From the NCBI GenBank assembly GCA_964497615.1, contig CAZCEC010000039.1, positions 1 through 57,416 on the forward strand: 57,416 bases of DNA, in the 5' to 3' direction. The notes under the pieces were generated by a model. It worked only from the letters and a program-made list of their open reading frames with translations. It did not search any database and was not told the origin of the DNA. Below, one piece after another: positions 18,184 through 27,000 of the stretch. Within the stretch, counting starts at the first letter, position 1, and each line of letters starts with the position of its first letter. The position numbers and the translations under genes are program-made. The DNA comes from CAZCEC01 sp964497615. Its GTDB lineage: Bacteria; Chloroflexota; Anaerolineae; Anaerolineales; UBA6663.

Positions 18184-18912
18184 ATGAAGATCGCCGCCTA
18201 CAACCTGCGTGCCGGCGGCCGGCGCGGCGACCGCGTCCACTGGCAGCGCCTGCTCGACACGTTCGATCCGGACATCTTGCTGATGCAGGAGACCCTGCAC
18301 CCCGCCGAGTACCTGTCGCCGGCCTTCTATCGCGCCAACGCGCGCCGCATTCACTGGTTCCCCGCCGCCGGCCGCAAGTGGGGCAGCGCCATCTTCATTC
18401 ACTCTGGCCGGCTCAAGCCGCTTCCTCTGCCCCTGCACCACGGCAGCGTCGTCGCCGCAGAAGTTACTGGCGGCGATTGGTCCAGGTTCACCGGCCGGCC
18501 CTTGCGCATCGCCAGCCTGCACGTGCCCGCTCCCTACAAGCGCCCGATGAACGAGATCCTGGACTTTTTTGCGACGCTCGGCTCCCGCCACGACTTGATA
18601 TTGGGCGGCGACTTCAACCTGGCCGTCGGCGTGCGCCATGCCAGCGAATCCATCCCCTCCGACCCACCTTGGCTGCTCAGGCGGCTGCGCCGTGAGTTCA
18701 ACCTGCTGAGTTGTTGGCAGGCTGTCCATCCCAACCGCGATCTGGCCCAAACCCTGCGCTGGACCGGCAACCCGGCCGCGCCCTACCACTGCGACGGCGT
18801 CTTCGTGCCCGCCGCCTGGTATCGCTATCTCGACGACTGCCAGGTGATCGCCGGCCCCGCCTGGGATGCGCTCAGCGACCACAACCCCGTCGTCGTCACC
18901 CTGGCCGAATAA
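18184..18912 (+). CDS. Endonuclease/exonuclease/phosphatase (EEP) family protein
   Basis: 242 residues. The metal-dependent EEP fold is shown by Asn in AAYNLRAGG, Glu in LLMQETLHP, the ILGGDFNLAVG block and the C-terminal SDHNPVVVTL. The His of SLHVPAPYK is the usual mid-domain residue. Substrates range from DNA to phospholipids and inositol phosphates and cannot be chosen here. The start has no ribosome site but a close -10, suggesting a leaderless mRNA. The promoter lies in the 75 bases between this gene and the divergent M32 gene. Confidence 0.88.
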   Translation: MKIAAYNLRAGGRRGDRVHWQRLLDTFDPDILLMQETLHPAEYLSPAFYRANARRIHWFPAAGRKWGSAIFIHSGRLKPLPLPLHHGSVVAAEVTGGDWSRFTGRPLRIASLHVPAPYKRPMNEILDFFATLGSRHDLILGGDFNLAVGVRHASESIPSDPPWLLRRLRREFNLLSCWQAVHPNRDLAQTLRWTGNPAAPYHCDGVFVPAAWYRYLDDCQVIAGPAWDALSDHNPVVVTLAE

Positions 18913-19487
18913 CTGGCGTGGGGCCTTGTCCGCGCCCTCGCCCCCGTTTGCCGCACCCCTTGCCGGTCATGTGTGGTCCAGCATGCATCCGCCCCCCTGG
19001 TCATGTCATGCCGAACCCGCCTCAGCCCGCCCGGCCTGGCGCTTCCCCCGCGCGGGTGAGGCATCTTGCCCTCCGCCAGGCCTGCCTGCCACCCCTCCTG
19101 TCATGACATGCCGAACCCGCCTCAGCCCGCCCGGCCTGGCGCTGCCTCCGCGCGGGTGAGGCTTCTTGCCCTCCGTGAGACCTGCCTGCCGTCTCGCCTG
19201 TACGTCATGCCGAACCCGCCTCAGCCCGCCCGGCCTGGCGCTGCCTTCGTGCGGGTGAGGCATCTTGCCCCGCCTTCTCCTCCCGTCGACCGCTTGCACC
19301 TCGCCCTGCCTCTGCTAAAATGTCCTTCGCCGGCCTGAAGCCGGCACGACTCACGAATCGGCCCGCGCGCTCATCTCTTTCTTTCGCGCCACGGGGAGCA
19401 TCTGAAGGTACAGGCGCCGGAGTGGGTTGTCGCCCTTTCCCTGATAGGGAAGGGGGTAGGGGTTAGGTTGAGCCAGGGAGAAGAGTC
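18913..19487. other. Noncoding stretch with three tandem repeats and a REP-like hairpin
   Basis: 575 bases without a convincing gene. Open frames here are short, run through repeats and lack ribosome sites. It holds the 100-base repeat cluster (19007-19275) and a small palindromic element near 19431-19455 (CCCTTTCCCTGATAGGGAAG then a G-rich run), similar to elements near 285 and 22353. Confidence 0.7.
19007..19275. repeat. Three tandem ~100-base repeats
   Basis: The core CATGCCGAACCCGCCTCAGC begins near 19007, 19108 and 19206, with periods of 100 and 99 bases. Copies continue with CCGCCCGGCCTGGCGCT and a GCGGGTGAGGCATCTTGCC segment. GCCTCAGCCCGC and GCGGGTGAGGC within a unit form an imperfect hairpin with one bulge. 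The shape resembles dispersed intergenic REP-like palindromes in other Chloroflexota. Confidence 0.85.
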
Positions 19488-19916
19488 TTGGGACGACTAG
19501 TGAATCCAGATGGGGTAGGCAAGCAGCGCGACCGGCTGATGAAGGCCGTCACCTTTGCCCTGCGCGAGTTGGCCGGTCGCCAGCAAATCGACGCCGTCAC
19601 CCGCGACCTGGTCGCCTTCTTGGCCCTGGCCCTCAACGAGATCCACGCCACCATTGACGTGACCTGCCTGGCCTGGGAGAAACGTGACTACTGGCTCAAG
19701 GCCGACCAGTTCCGGCGCGAGTGGGCCTGGGCCGGCCGCACCGCCGACAAGCTCGAGCGCGTTGTCCTGGGCGACGACTGGGCCAACCTGCCCGCCCTCA
19801 TGGTGGACCTGGCCAAGCACCTGGAGAAGGTCAACCTCCCCAAGCGCAACACCCTCGGCACGCCGTGGGTGGGGGCGTTCGCCAAGCTCAAGCAGGAGCG
19901 CGAAGTCGAAGCCTAG
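19488..19916 (+). CDS. Conserved hypothetical helical protein
   Basis: 142 residues from a TTG start (MGRLVNPDGVGKQRDRL) with AGGGAG 7 bases upstream; the first in-frame ATG is 17 codons later and lacks a ribosome site. The protein is predicted all-helical and soluble, with Trp/charged patches (TCLAWEKRDYWLKADQFRRE, then WAWAGRTADKLERVV). I do not recognise a family with known function. Base composition fits its neighbours, and codon use is coherent, so it is likely real. It is isolated between the repeat cluster and the convergent HAD gene. Confidence 0.75.
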   Translation: MGRLVNPDGVGKQRDRLMKAVTFALRELAGRQQIDAVTRDLVAFLALALNEIHATIDVTCLAWEKRDYWLKADQFRREWAWAGRTADKLERVVLGDDWANLPALMVDLAKHLEKVNLPKRNTLGTPWVGAFAKLKQEREVEA

Positions 19917-19948
19917 CTCGCCACATTCGACCTGGAAGTTCACACGTT

Positions 19949-21154
19949 CTAACGTTCGAACGCCTGCGCCAGCGCCTCATTCACTGTCGCATACACGCCA
20001 TCCGCGGCCCGGCCCAGCGTCTCCGCCTTGGGCGAGTCCGCCGCCGCGATGCCATAGCGCCGGAGGGTCAGCCCCATCCCCTGCCGGTTGAGCAGTTCCA
20101 CCGCCCGCGTCACCGCGCCCAGGCTGCTGGGCGAATCCTCAAAGACGTGCACGTCCTGCCCCGCGCAGGCCGTCAGCGGGAAGCGCAGGTGATCACCGCG
20201 CGCCACCGCCAGCGCGGCCTTGATTGACTCGAGCTCCAGCCCAGTGCAGGCCGCGCCCATTGCCGCCATCGCGTGCACCGGCGAGGGCTTCACCAGGTTC
20301 CACCCGGCCCGGCCCACCCGCTGCGCCCACCAGTCTAGCTTTCCAAACCCCATCACCGGGATGTCGGTCAGCCCGGCCATGTCGCGCCCAATCTCAGCCT
20401 CAGGCGTAAAGCCCCGCACGGCACCGCCCGCCTCAACGGGCGCCAGGCTGGGCCGCGCCGTGTAGACGACCGGGTACGCCTCGCCCGCGTCCCGCCGCGC
20501 CAGCACCTGGTCAGACCAGCGGGGCGTCAGCGCTGTTCGGTCCAGCTTCTCCAACAGCGCCTCGCACGTCACGTGCGGCCTCAGGCCATAGTACTGTGCA
20601 TAGTGCTGGTCGCCCAACACGTAGTTCTGGAACACCTGCTTGCCCGGTGCATGCTCGATGTTGTACACGTCGCCCAGCAGGTGATCCAGCAGCGCCGTGA
20701 TGGCGGGCTGCGGCACGTGGTCGTGAGTCCGCGCCTCTTCGCGCAGCAGGGCCAGGGCTGCGGGGGCAGGCAGTTGGCCGGTGGCACGCGCCGCGGCTCC
20801 GGCTTGCCGCGCCAGCCCGGCATAATCAATGCTCACAGCGTGGGGCGTCTTGCGGCGGGGCAGCGCCTCCAGCGCCGCCCAGAAGTCGCCTGGTAGTTGC
20901 TCCAGGGCGGCCCGGCCGCTGGCCGTCTTGGCCTCCATCCGCAGCCGCTCCAACAGCAGCGCCGCCACCACCATGCCGCAAGTGTCCCACTCCACGGTGA
21001 TGCTTTCGGCCTCGAAGACCAGGATGTCTTCCGTGGTCGGCGGGGCGGCCTCCAGCCCCAGCCGCTGCGCGAAGTGCGCCACCGTGTGCTGGATGCCGGC
21101 CCGATAGGCAATGTTATCGATCAAGACGCCATCAACGTCGAAGAGCAGGATCAT
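19949..21154 (-). CDS. HAD-superfamily hydrolase with large insert
   Basis: 401 residues starting MILLFDVDGVLIDN, chosen over an upstream frame because HAD motif I is right at the start and AAGG precedes the ATG. The four HAD motifs are present: I, DVDGVLIDN (Asp6, Asp8); II, VVYTARPS; III, Lys in NLVKPSPVHA; IV, VHVFEDSPSSLGAV. Between motifs I and II lies an unusually long, mostly helical insert of about 230 residues, which would act as a cap choosing the substrate. Probably a phosphatase; substrate unknown. It lies downstream of udk, behind a strong hairpin. Confidence 0.85.
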   Translation of the reverse strand: MILLFDVDGVLIDNIAYRAGIQHTVAHFAQRLGLEAAPPTTEDILVFEAESITVEWDTCGMVVAALLLERLRMEAKTASGRAALEQLPGDFWAALEALPRRKTPHAVSIDYAGLARQAGAAARATGQLPAPAALALLREEARTHDHVPQPAITALLDHLLGDVYNIEHAPGKQVFQNYVLGDQHYAQYYGLRPHVTCEALLEKLDRTALTPRWSDQVLARRDAGEAYPVVYTARPSLAPVEAGGAVRGFTPEAEIGRDMAGLTDIPVMGFGKLDWWAQRVGRAGWNLVKPSPVHAMAAMGAACTGLELESIKAALAVARGDHLRFPLTACAGQDVHVFEDSPSSLGAVTRAVELLNRQGMGLTLRRYGIAAADSPKAETLGRAADGVYATVNEALAQAFER

Positions 21155-21182
21155 TGCGAACCTTGTTGGTGAACGTGGAATA

Positions 21183-21228
21183 GCCCACGGCACGGCGCGA
21201 GAGTCTTGCCACGCGCCGTGCCGTGGGC
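21183..21228 (-). terminator. 17-base perfect hairpin downstream of udk
   Basis: GCCCACGGCACGGCGCG (21183-21199) pairs perfectly with 21212-21228; loop 12 bases. It lies between the udk stop and the HAD start. No T run follows on either strand. Confidence 0.6.
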
Positions 21229-21257
21229 ACATTCTAGCCGATATTGGCGAGTTTGCT

Positions 21258-21878
21258 TTAGCTGAGCAGCGACTCCAGCCGCGCCACGATCATACCCATC
21301 GCCACGTCGTTGCGCCCGCCCTCGGGCACGATGATGTCGGCGTAGCGCTTGGAGGGTTCCACAAACTCCAGGTGCATGGGGCGCACCGTGTTGAGGTACT
21401 GCTGGATGACCGACTCGGTTGTGCGGCCCCGCTCCGCAAGATCGCGCTCCAGCCGCCGGATGAAGCGCAGGTCGGGGTCCGTGTCCACGAAGATCTTCAT
21501 GTCGAACAGCGCCCGCAAGTCCGGCTCGGCGAAGATCAGGATGCCCTCGACCATGATGATCCGCTGCGGGGCGATGGCGACGGTTTCGCCGGTGCGGCAG
21601 TTGTTGGTGAAGTCGTAGACCGGCAGGTCCACGGCGCGCCCAGCCTTAAGAGCGCGCACGTGCCGGATCATCAAGTCGGTCTCGAGGGCGATAGGATGGT
21701 CCCAGTTGATGAGGCCAAACTGGGCGCGCGGCAGGTCTGCCAGGTTGCGGTAGTAGGCATCGTGAGGCAGGTAGGCAATCCGGTGCCGGCCGACGCGGTC
21801 CAGGATAACGTTCGCGACCGTCGTTTTGCCCGACCCCGTGCCCCCGGCGATGCCGACAATGATGGGGGGAACAGCCAT
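21258..21878 (-). CDS. udk: Uridine kinase
   Basis: 206 residues from MAVPPIIVGIAGG; an upstream ATG at 21938 would run through the hairpin and repeat copy and is rejected. Walker A is GIAGGTGSGKTT, followed by YLPHDAYYRN, LINWDHPIAL, PVYDFTNNCRTGE and MVEGILIFAEP, all characteristic of uridine/cytidine kinase, which phosphorylates uridine and cytidine for pyrimidine salvage. Only a weak AAAGGC lies upstream. On the minus strand the gene follows tRNA-Thr and the tRNA-derived repeat array, so it may be read from the tRNA promoter. Confidence 0.95.
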   Translation of the reverse strand: MAVPPIIVGIAGGTGSGKTTVANVILDRVGRHRIAYLPHDAYYRNLADLPRAQFGLINWDHPIALETDLMIRHVRALKAGRAVDLPVYDFTNNCRTGETVAIAPQRIIMVEGILIFAEPDLRALFDMKIFVDTDPDLRFIRRLERDLAERGRTTESVIQQYLNTVRPMHLEFVEPSKRYADIIVPEGGRNDVAMGMIVARLESLLS

Positions 21879-21923
21879 GCGTGAATTGCCTTTGGGAAGA
21901 GCCACCTTCGGGAGTTGAACCCC

Positions 21924-21974
21924 CGCCGGCCTGCCCAATGAAGGGGAAACACCCCTTCGCTGGGCAGGCCGGCG
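21924..21974. repeat. Long hairpin inside the tRNA-derived array
   Basis: CGCCGGCCTGCCCA (21924-21937) pairs with TGGGCAGGCCGGCG (21961-21974), then a 2x2 internal mismatch, then GAAGGGG (21940-21946) with CCCCTTC (21952-21958) and loop AAACA. Its left arm resembles the GGCCTGCCCGAAGAAG part of the array unit. It is 45 bases upstream of the udk start and would be in the udk leader. Confidence 0.75.
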
Positions 21975-22033
21975 AATAGTCTAGAGCCACCTTCGGGAGT
22001 TGCCCCCCCCTGGGCCTGCCCGAAGAAGCGTTT

Positions 22034-22133
22034 NNNNNNNNNNNNNNNNNNNNNNNNNNNNNNNNNNNNNNNNNNNNNNNNNNNNNNNNNNNNNNNNNNN
22101 NNNNNNNNNNNNNNNNNNNNNNNNNNNNNNNNN
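22034..22133. other. Assembly gap (100 N)
   Basis: Exactly 100 unknown bases, the conventional size for a gap of unknown length. It lies inside the tandem array, where short reads could not be resolved. Confidence 0.98.
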
Positions 22134-22235
22134 TAGAGCCACCTTCGGGAGTTGCCCCCCCTGGGCCTGCCCGAAGAAGCGTTTAGAGCCACCTTCGGAA
22201 GTAGACCCCCTGGGCCTGCCCGAAGAAGCGTTTAG

Positions 22236-22308
22236 AGCCACCTTCGGGAGTTGAACCCGAAACCTACCGCTTACGAAGCGGTTGCTCTGCCGATTGAGCT
22301 AAGGTGGC
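22236..22308 (-). tRNA. tRNA-Thr (anticodon CGT)
   Basis: 73 bases folding as a cloverleaf: acceptor GCCACCT/AGGTGGC, D-arm GCTC/GAGC, anticodon stem ACCGC/GCGGT with loop TTCGTAA (anticodon CGT), variable AGGTT, T-arm TCGGG-TTCAACT-CCCGA. The discriminator is T and no CCA is encoded. The last 20 bases are repeated downstream in the array. Confidence 0.96.
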
Positions 22309-22320
22309 GTTGCGGCAGGC

Positions 22321-22329
22321 ATTATACCA
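22321..22329 (-). promoter_or_regulatory. tRNA-Thr promoter (extended -10)
   Basis: TGG TATAAT on the minus strand, hexamer at 22326-22321, ending 12 bases before the tRNA 5' end. No convincing -35. Confidence 0.65.
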
Positions 22330-22352
22330 TGCTCACTTTGTGAAGTCTTCCC

Positions 22353-22383
22353 CTTCCCCTGGGGCGCTGGCCCGCAGGGGAAG
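22353..22383 (-). terminator. Hairpin after the lipoprotein gene
   Basis: CTTCCCCTG and CAGGGGAAG form a 9-base stem with a 13-base loop, 20 bases beyond the lipoprotein stop. It belongs to the same palindromic CCCTTCCC-type elements seen near 285 and 19440. Confidence 0.5.
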
Positions 22384-22403
22384 GGGGCAGGGGGGTTGGG
22401 CGC

Positions 22404-23246
22404 CTACTCCGCCACCCGCACCTCCAGGTTCTCAAAGGCGACCCCTGCGCCCTTGAGCTCGAACGTCGTGACCGAGATGGCGACCGTGCCGTCGGCGTAG
22501 CGGTGATCCTCCACCGTCGTCAGCTCCACGTCGTTCACATAGAACCCAATGCTAGGGCCAGCGCACACCAGCGTCATGTGATTGCGCGCCTGCCGAATGT
22601 TGATGTCCGTCGAGCCGCCGCTGTCCAGCGTGGCCCACCCGTCCTCGTCGTAGCGATACAGGTACCAGTAGCCGCCGCTGTCGATGGCCGCCTCGTACCA
22701 GCCGTCCGCGTTCATGCGGCACACAATGCTGATGTTGTTCCAGTTCGGCCCGGCCACGTTCTCCACATCCAGGTCAATGCGCACGTCCGGCTGGCCGAAG
22801 TCCAGCGGGCACTCGACGTACACCACCGTATTCACCGCGTTGACCTCCAGGTACAGCCGGTTTTCGTCCTCTTCAAACGCAAAGGCCTCCGAGTCCTCGC
22901 CGGTCTCCATCTCCCAGCCAAACGGCGCCCAGGCGCACTCATCCTGCGCCAGGCTAAAGACCACATCGCCCGGCCCGGGCGTAGGCGTGGCGGTGGGTGG
23001 CGCCGCCGTGGGGGGCTCGGCGGTGGGCGTGGCCGTTGGGGGCACACTCGTGGCGGTTGCTGTCGGCGGGACGCTGGTGTGGGTGGCGGTCGACGGCGCC
23101 AGCGTGGCCGTCGCCGTGGGCGCCACCGTGTTCGTGGGGTCCGCCTCCGACGCCGCGGCCGCCGGACCGCGGCCGCAAGCGCTCACGGCCAACGCCGCGG
23201 CCAGCAGGGCGCCCGCCCAACTGAGCAACTTCCGGTCAGATTTCAT
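22404..23246 (-). CDS. Lipoprotein with Thr/Pro-rich linker and beta-sandwich-like domain
   Basis: 280 residues. The ATG at 23246 has AGAGGAGG 5 bases upstream. A signal peptide ends in lipobox AVSAC (Cys24). A linker of about 65 residues made of PTAT/PTAE repeats follows. The C-terminal 180 residues (VYVECPLDFGQPDVRIDLDV, NISIVCRMNADGWYEAAID, YWYLYRYDEDGW) look like the concanavalin-like/DUF1080-type beta-sandwich seen in many Chloroflexota lipoproteins. A sugar- or surface-binding role is plausible but unproven. The start faces the divergent gene at 23363. Confidence 0.8.
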   Translation of the reverse strand: MKSDRKLLSWAGALLAAALAVSACGRGPAAAASEADPTNTVAPTATATLAPSTATHTSVPPTATATSVPPTATPTAEPPTAAPPTATPTPGPGDVVFSLAQDECAWAPFGWEMETGEDSEAFAFEEDENRLYLEVNAVNTVVYVECPLDFGQPDVRIDLDVENVAGPNWNNISIVCRMNADGWYEAAIDSGGYWYLYRYDEDGWATLDSGGSTDINIRQARNHMTLVCAGPSIGFYVNDVELTTVEDHRYADGTVAISVTTFELKGAGVAFENLEVRVAE

Positions 23247-23348
23247 CGCAGCCTCCTCTCGTGGCATCAAGCCGGGCAACTCCCGGTTTACGCTCCACGA
23301 TAAGGGGCCTCAGCCGCCACAGGCAGTGGCGCGACTGCCAAAAGATGT

Positions 23349-23354
23349 CATAAT
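23349..23354 (+). promoter_or_regulatory. Extended -10 for leaderless membrane-protein gene
   Basis: TGT CATAAT; the hexamer ends 8 bases before the ATG at 23363. No ribosome-binding site. Confidence 0.5.
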
Positions 23355-23362
23355 TCCGACCC

Positions 23363-23851
23363 ATGGACTCCGAAACCCTTACCTTCGCCGGGATCATCTT
23401 CCTGATCATCTGTCCCATCGTCGCCGTGCTCTTCCTCGTCTGGGCGCGGGTCTTCTTCCGGCGCAGCGGCGCGGGCAGCGCCGAACAAGTGGCCCGCGGC
23501 TACCTCGATGCGCTCCAGGCCCAAAACTTCCGCCGCGCCGCCGAGCTGGTGTCCGCTACCGTCCTGCGCGATGATGTCCAGCGCCAGGCCTGGGTCACCA
23601 AAATGGAGGCGACCAAGGAGCGCAAACGCCTCGTGCGCTACACCCTCGGTCAGGCGCGCGTCAACCAAAGCCACGAACCGAACCCCGGCCAGATCGAATT
23701 CACGGTCGAAGCCGCCGAGCAGATGCGTGATAAGGAGTATCCCGCCACCATCGGTCTCCGCATCGCCATTGACAAGCAGTCCGGCCAGCACCGCATCGTC
23801 TATTCGCCTGAGATTTACGAAGAGACCCAGGTTCGTTCCATCCGCCGCTAA
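23363..23851 (+). CDS. Membrane-anchored protein with NTF2-like domain (hypothetical)
   Basis: 162 residues. One N-terminal transmembrane helix (AGIIFLIICPIVAVLFLVWA) is followed by a soluble domain that starts SAEQVARGYLDALQAQNFRR, a pattern common in DUF4878/NTF2-like domains. Later strands (KRLVRYTLGQARVNQ, GQIEFTVEAAE, QSGQHRIVYSPE) fit a cone-shaped beta sheet. I cannot name a function. The start depends on a -10 eight bases upstream, so the mRNA is probably leaderless. It may be co-oriented with, but separate from, the histidine kinase, which has its own promoter. Confidence 0.75.
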   Translation: MDSETLTFAGIIFLIICPIVAVLFLVWARVFFRRSGAGSAEQVARGYLDALQAQNFRRAAELVSATVLRDDVQRQAWVTKMEATKERKRLVRYTLGQARVNQSHEPNPGQIEFTVEAAEQMRDKEYPATIGLRIAIDKQSGQHRIVYSPEIYEETQVRSIRR

Positions 23852-23977
23852 CGCCCGCTACTACGCCGCCGGTCAGCTTTCCCGCCGGCCGCCTCCCCCG
23901 CCGGCATCGGCATCCTTCATGCACCACAGGCGCTTCGCGTCTCAATGACGTCGCCTTGCGCTGCGTTAGAAACCGGT

Positions 23978-24005
23978 TTGCCTGCCAGTACCGCAGTGCT
24001 ATAAT
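23978..24005 (+). promoter_or_regulatory. Histidine kinase promoter
   Basis: TTGCCT (23978-23983), 16-base spacer, TATAAT (24000-24005) preceded by TGC (extended -10). Predicted leader of about 11 bases. Confidence 0.65.
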
Positions 24006-24022
24006 CGCGCTCGACACCTAGC

Positions 24023-27000
24023 ATGGACCTCGACCTCTGGGGTTTTTCCACGGCACCTTTCTTCCGCCTCCCAGCGGGTATCTTCGGCTACGGTCTGTTT
24101 TTGGCCTATGGGGTGTTGGCCGGCGCGGTGGCGTTGGTTGCCTCCGTCCGTGCGGCCGGCCGGCTCAAATTGTGGCAGTGGCTGGTCTTCGCTGGCCTGC
24201 TCCTGACGGGCCTCGTCCTGGCCCAAATCCTCGTCATCAATATTCCGGCCAACATCCTGCCCCCGCCCGGCCAGCCCGTCGAGTCGCAGCGGCCCGGCCT
24301 GGTCCTCTTCGCCCTCACGCCTGCCTTCCTGGCTGGCGGGTGGCTGGGCGTCGGCCCGGCCATGCTCGTTGGCCTGCTCACCGGCCTGGCCCGCGGTGCC
24401 TGGGAGAGCTACTCGATCTTCACGCCCATGGAATACATGGTCGTGTCGGGCGTGGTGGCCTGGTGTCTGCGCCAGGACTATCGCGGCTGGCCGGCGCGCC
24501 TGCTGCGCCGTCCACTCGTGGCCGGGCTCGTCGTGGGTGGGCTGTGGTGGGCCATCCTCATCCCCTCCTACTTTGCCTACGCCCCCTCCGTGGGTCTCCC
24601 CACCTGGGACTATGTTTGGTCCCAAACCCAGGCCGCCGCGCCCGTCGTCTTCGTCCAGGCTGCCCTGGCCGGCCTCGTGGCCGAGATCGCCCGCGCCGGT
24701 CTGCCTGAGCTATGGGTGCGCCGCCGCGAACTGCGCCCGCCCCCGTACGTCTCCAGCCTCAACCGCAAACTGCAATTCACCCTGGTCCCCATCTTCGTGG
24801 CCGGCATCGCGCTGCTCTTTTGGGCCAACATCCAGGTCGCCACGGAAGTGTCCACCAGCCTGCTGGTGGGCCAGATGGCCGGCGCCGCCGAGGCGGCGGG
24901 CCGCGGCATTCCATTCTTCATTCAGACCGGCCAGAACCTGATTGCCAACATCGCCGGCCAGCCCAGCCTGTTGTCCTCCGACCCCGTCGCCCAGTCTGCT
25001 TATCTGTCCACGAGCCTGCGGGCTGTGCCCTATTTCCGCCAGCTCACGCTGCTAGACCTCAGCCTAACGCCCGTGGCCGGCTACCCGGCCAATGCCGCGT
25101 CCGTGGGCGAGCTTCGGCCTGGGGAAGACAGCCTGGCCGGGCTGGCGCTGGCCGGCATCCCGCAGAACACCATCGTTTATCCCGTCAGTGTGCAGGACCC
25201 GGTGGATGCCGTCTTCGCCGCGCCGGTCCTAGATAGCGGCGGCACGGCCGTGGTCGGCGTGCTCATGGGCCGCGCCGATCTGGCCAACAACCCCGTCATG
25301 CAGTCGGCCACCAACAGCCTGCTCGGCCTGGCCAACGGCGTCGGGCAAGCCTTCATCGTGGATGAGAGCGGCGTCGTCATCTATCACATCGATCCGGCCG
25401 CCCGTTCGGGCGTCTTTGCGCCCGAGCCCTCCGCCACGCGCCTGGATACTGCTCTGGCGGGCGCGCAGGCCTACCAGGACAAGGCCCCCGACGGTACGCG
25501 CCGTCTGGTGCTCTACTACCCCGCGCCCGGCCATCCGTGGTCGGTCGTCGTCATGGTGCCCAATCACGTTGTGCTGGCCCAGGCCGCCCAAATCTCGGCC
25601 CCTGCCACCGCCCTCCTCACGGCCGTGGGCGTCATCCTGGTTTGCCTGGTGGCCCTCATCGCCGACCGCGTCACCAAGCCGGCCGTCATGCTGGCCCAGG
25701 CCGCCCGCCGCATCTCCGAGAATCAGCTCGAGGAGCCGGTCGTGGTGGCCGGTGAGGACGAGATTGGCCGCGCCGGCCTCGCCTTCGAGCGCATGCGCGA
25801 GAAGCTGCGCGCCCGCCTGGAAGAGTTGAACATGCTGCTGCGCGTGGCCCAGGGCGCGGCCAGCAGCCTGCACCTCGACGACGCGCTGCCCCCCATCGTG
25901 CAAGGCGCAATGGCCGCCACCGGCGCGGCGGGCGTCCGGCTTGTGCTCGCCCCGCCTTCTGCCGGGGAAGGCGGACAGTGGGGCGCCAGCCGCGGCCTCC
26001 CGGCTCCGCCGCCGCCCGCCGGAGCGGCACCCACCGATGGGTACGCGCCCCCGGCGCCGCGCGTGTTTGCCGCCGGCCGCGCCGCCGACCTCATGGCCGC
26101 CCTGGACAAGGGCGTGCTGGCCCTCACCGAGCACGATGGCCGCGCCATTATCGAGAACCTATCCCGCGCTCGCGCTGTGCTGGATGTCGCGCCGGTCGCC
26201 GGCCGCCTGAATGCCCTCCTGGCGCTGCCTCTCCGCCAGGAACGAAACTACTACGGCGCTTTGTGGCTGGGCTACGACGCGCCGCACACCTTTAGCGAAA
26301 CCGAGATCAACTTCCTCTCCACGCTCGCCAGCCAGGCCGCGGTGTCCGTGGCGAATGCCCGCCTGTTCGAGGCCGCCGAACAGCGCCGGCAGCACCTGGA
26401 CGCCATCCTGGCTTCCACCCCGGATGCCGTCATCGTCACCGACCGCAATGCGCGCGTGCTGCTCCTCAATCCCGCCGCCGAGGCCGCCTTCGACCTGGTC
26501 GGCAAGCCTGTCGCGGGCCAGCCAGTCGAACAGGTCGTGGCGCAGCCCACCCTGGCCAAGCTGCTGCAGGACAGCCGCGGTGGCTCCGCCGCTTCCACTG
26601 GTGAGTTCGAGGTCGGGGCGGGCCGCACCTTGTTCGCCTCCGCCTCCACCATCATCGCCGCCGACGGCTCGGTGCTCGGGCGCGTGGCCGTCCTGCGCGA
26701 CGTGACGCACTTCAAAGAGCTGGATCAGATGAAGTCGGACTTCGTCGCCACCGTCAGCCATGACTTGCGCGCGCCCCTCACCTTCATGCGCGGCTATGCC
26801 ACCATGATGCCCATGGTCGGCCCGCTCAACGAGAAGCAGCGCGAGTTTGGCGACAAGATCCTCGGCGGCGTCGAGCAGATGACGCTCCTGATTGACGACC
26901 TGCTCGACCTGGGCCGCATCGAAGCTGGCGTGGGGCTGGCCCGCGAGCCGGTGTGGATGAAGGACATCATCAACGAGGTGGTGGAGGCCCTCACGCCGCA

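Larger units (their letters stand above)
21898..22233 (-). repeat. Tandem array of tRNA-Thr 3'-end repeats
   Basis: On the plus strand AGAGCCACCTTCGGGAGTTG, the last 20 or so bases of the adjacent tRNA-Thr with its flank, recurs at 21898, 21983 and 22135 and, with two changes, at 22185, before the tRNA itself at 22234. Copies from 21983 on are followed by a C run of variable length and TGGGCCTGCCCGAAGAAGCG plus TTT. Unit length is 49-50 bases. The copy at 21898 keeps 25 tRNA bases and is followed by a large hairpin instead. The array is interrupted by an assembly gap, so the copy number is unknown (at least four plus the tRNA). Confidence 0.9.

Noticed and set aside
21983..22233. CRISPR-like direct repeats
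   Set aside because: Both the repeat and the intervening sequence are conserved between units, the repeat matches the adjacent tRNA, and no cas genes are near. It is a tandem duplication array rather than repeats with unique spacers.
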